Notes under the pieces: generated by a model
Databases searched by the model: none
The model's input: only the letters and a program-made list of their open reading frames with translations
What the model was told of the DNA's origin: nothing
Position numbers and translations under genes: made by a program
DNA from: a virus
Length of the DNA stretch: 64,000 nt
Direction: 5' to 3' (one strand)
IMG/VR virus record: IMGVR_UViG_3300028610_002211
Span: 40,306 to 104,305 of that record
Shown here: positions 62,801 to 64,000 of the stretch, piece after piece
Numbering within the stretch: the first letter of the stretch is position 1
Layout of the letters: each line of letters begins with the position of its first letter

Positions 62801-63523
62801 ATGACTGGTCAAGTTATACAAGCGGGCGGAATTACAGATCCACAAGTCGAAACCGAATCATTGGGCGGCGGTGGCATCACTCATATGGTGAGAGGTAGGG
62901 TTGATCAAGAGCAAACCGCAATTGCTGTTTTTACAACTAAAGTCCAAGTTGTTTCACCAACCGGTGTTGTCAATATTGACAACCAACCTGTTTCTGTAGT
63001 TGTTTACTTTGACAGAAGGATGAAATACAATTCGGCTCTAATTGACTCGTCAAATTACACTATTACACCACCTGTGGACGGTGTTGGTGTTAATGTTTTG
63101 TTGGTAGAACCAGAAAACGAAGTTGATCCAACGTTCGTTACTTTACTCACAACCGAAATGACAGGGTTTAAATTATATACACTTTCTGTATTAGGGCCGA
63201 TCGGTTTTTTGGATCATGCTCCGATGGATGATACTCAGGCACCAACAAGTCTTTTTCCAGCTTTTGGAAATCCGATTGTCAATTCTGTTATCGCTTCAAG
63301 TAAAAACAGTTGGGTTGTTACTTTTAGTGAAGGGATGTTAGATAACGCTGCGATAAACGATACTGATTATTATGAATTTTTGGTTGAAAAGGGGGATCCT
63401 AGTCCGCCGTTGCAAGTTCGTTCTGTTTCATATATTGCAGCCGACAAGGTGCTTTTGGTAACAGATGATCAAGAACCGGGAAAACTTTACACTTTGCGCA
63501 TTCATGCAATGGGGCCGCCATAG
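62801..63523 (+). CDS. Tail-tip protein with Ig-like repeats (240 aa)
   Basis: Two Ig/SwmB-like halves: VVSPTGVVNIDNQPVSVVVYFDRRMKYNSALIDSSNYTI and NSVIASSKNSWVVTFSEGMLDNAAINDTDYYEFLV, both with the xFsxxM...xxNYxi pattern. N-terminal leader QVIQAGGITDPQVETESLGGGGITHMVRG. Probably a distal tail or fibre-attachment protein. Confidence 0.6.
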   Translation: MTGQVIQAGGITDPQVETESLGGGGITHMVRGRVDQEQTAIAVFTTKVQVVSPTGVVNIDNQPVSVVVYFDRRMKYNSALIDSSNYTITPPVDGVGVNVLLVEPENEVDPTFVTLLTTEMTGFKLYTLSVLGPIGFLDHAPMDDTQAPTSLFPAFGNPIVNSVIASSKNSWVVTFSEGMLDNAAINDTDYYEFLVEKGDPSPPLQVRSVSYIAADKVLLVTDDQEPGKLYTLRIHAMGPP

Positions 63524-63531
63524 GATAAAAA

Positions 63532-64000
63532 ATGCCAATACCACAAACTCAAGTTGTAGATTTCGCATATAACGTTTTAAATATCCCAAATTGGGAAAAC
63601 CAAGGGATCGGGTGGTCGGATCTTCCTACTGCCGAAGAATTAAATCTCGATATGTATCGGTTTATCATTGCTTCTATTAGAGATGAAGACCGAAAAAAGG
63701 GATTTCCGCTTAAACGCTTTTTGGAAGGTCCACAAGCAATTTGGGAAACAACACAAAGGCAAATTTTTCAAATACAAGATTTTTGGGATATATCGATCAA
63801 TTGTTGGTTGGACTGGAAATTTAACTAGGATTACCGAAGTACTCGACTTTGATGTATTGCGCCGGTTGATTTCTATTTCTGTTGTGCTTTGGAAAAAACG
63901 CGGACCAGAGGATGCACTTGTTGACGTAATAAGTCTTACAACACAAGCGCAATCGAGAATTTTTAATTGGTTTTATTATCGTTGGCTTTTAGATGTTGGT
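63532..64000 (+). CDS. Tail protein, interrupted by a frameshift and cut by window end
   Basis: The frame from ATG 63532 ends at TAG 63826-63828 (98 aa: MPIPQTQVVDFAYNVLNIPNW ...). The +1 frame then continues without a stop to the window end with clear family content: VGWTGNLTRITEVLDFDVLRRLISISVVLWKKRGPEDALVDVIS, typical of a P2 gpI-like tail protein. The shift must lie near the T-runs at 63765-63790. Either an error in a homopolymer or a real frameshift. Confidence 0.6.

Overview
The window is part of the genome of a tailed bacteriophage with a contractile tail (myovirus morphology), probably from an unclassified or environmental phage. Almost every credible gene is on the plus strand, genes are packed with ATGA or TAATG overlaps, Shine-Dalgarno sequences are AGGAG-like, and promoters are sigma70-like. 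A lipobox lytic transglycosylase next to the endolysin suggests, but does not prove, a Gram-negative host. Both ends are open: the first gene lacks its 5' end and the last one continues past base 64000.

Layout. (1) 1-3.8 kb: small early or accessory genes, including two proteins with the Acb2/Tad1-type cyclic-nucleotide-sponge hairpin (anti-CBASS / anti-Thoeris candidates). (2) 3.8-5.7 kb: a gene-poor control region with tandem iterons, operator-like motifs on both strands, one small zinc protein and terminators; a candidate replication origin or regulatory hub. (3) 5.7-16.7 kb: about 34 small proteins, many with zinc ribbons, plus a coiled-coil paralogue family and an HTH protein. (4) 10.7-24.6 kb: genes driven by copies of one promoter-leader cassette, and a 2 kb stretch of repeated hairpin elements next to an HNH endonuclease; also a DUF2786 protein, a near-perfect parS site, thymidylate kinase and two candidate small RNAs. 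(5) 25-29.8 kb: candidate small terminase, endolysin, lipoprotein transglycosylase, two small virion-type proteins and TerL. (6) 29.8-37.5 kb: portal, MuF-like head protein with an unexpected C-terminal kinase-like domain, XkdF-type protease, scaffold and major capsid protein. (7) 37.5-44.7 kb: fibre and receptor-binding module, including a TIM-barrel glycosidase-like spike, inserted between capsid and neck genes. (8) 44.7-64 kb: head-tail connectors, tail terminator candidate, sheath, tube, tail assembly chaperones with a T TTT TTC slippery site, tape measure, LysM protein, hub, spike, gp25-like and J/gp6-like baseplate wedge proteins and tail-tip proteins.

The structural half reads as one late operon building head, neck, tail and baseplate in assembly order. 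The left half is host-takeover and accessory DNA, where each short cistron or small operon has its own copy of a promoter whose spacer carries a conserved motif (TGAATTA...GTGTTAA). The same motif occurs without a promoter, mostly on the opposite strand, in early intergenic gaps. Together these look like a dispersed operator network read by one phage regulator. No integrase, ParA/ParB, DNA polymerase or tRNA gene was recognised in this window.
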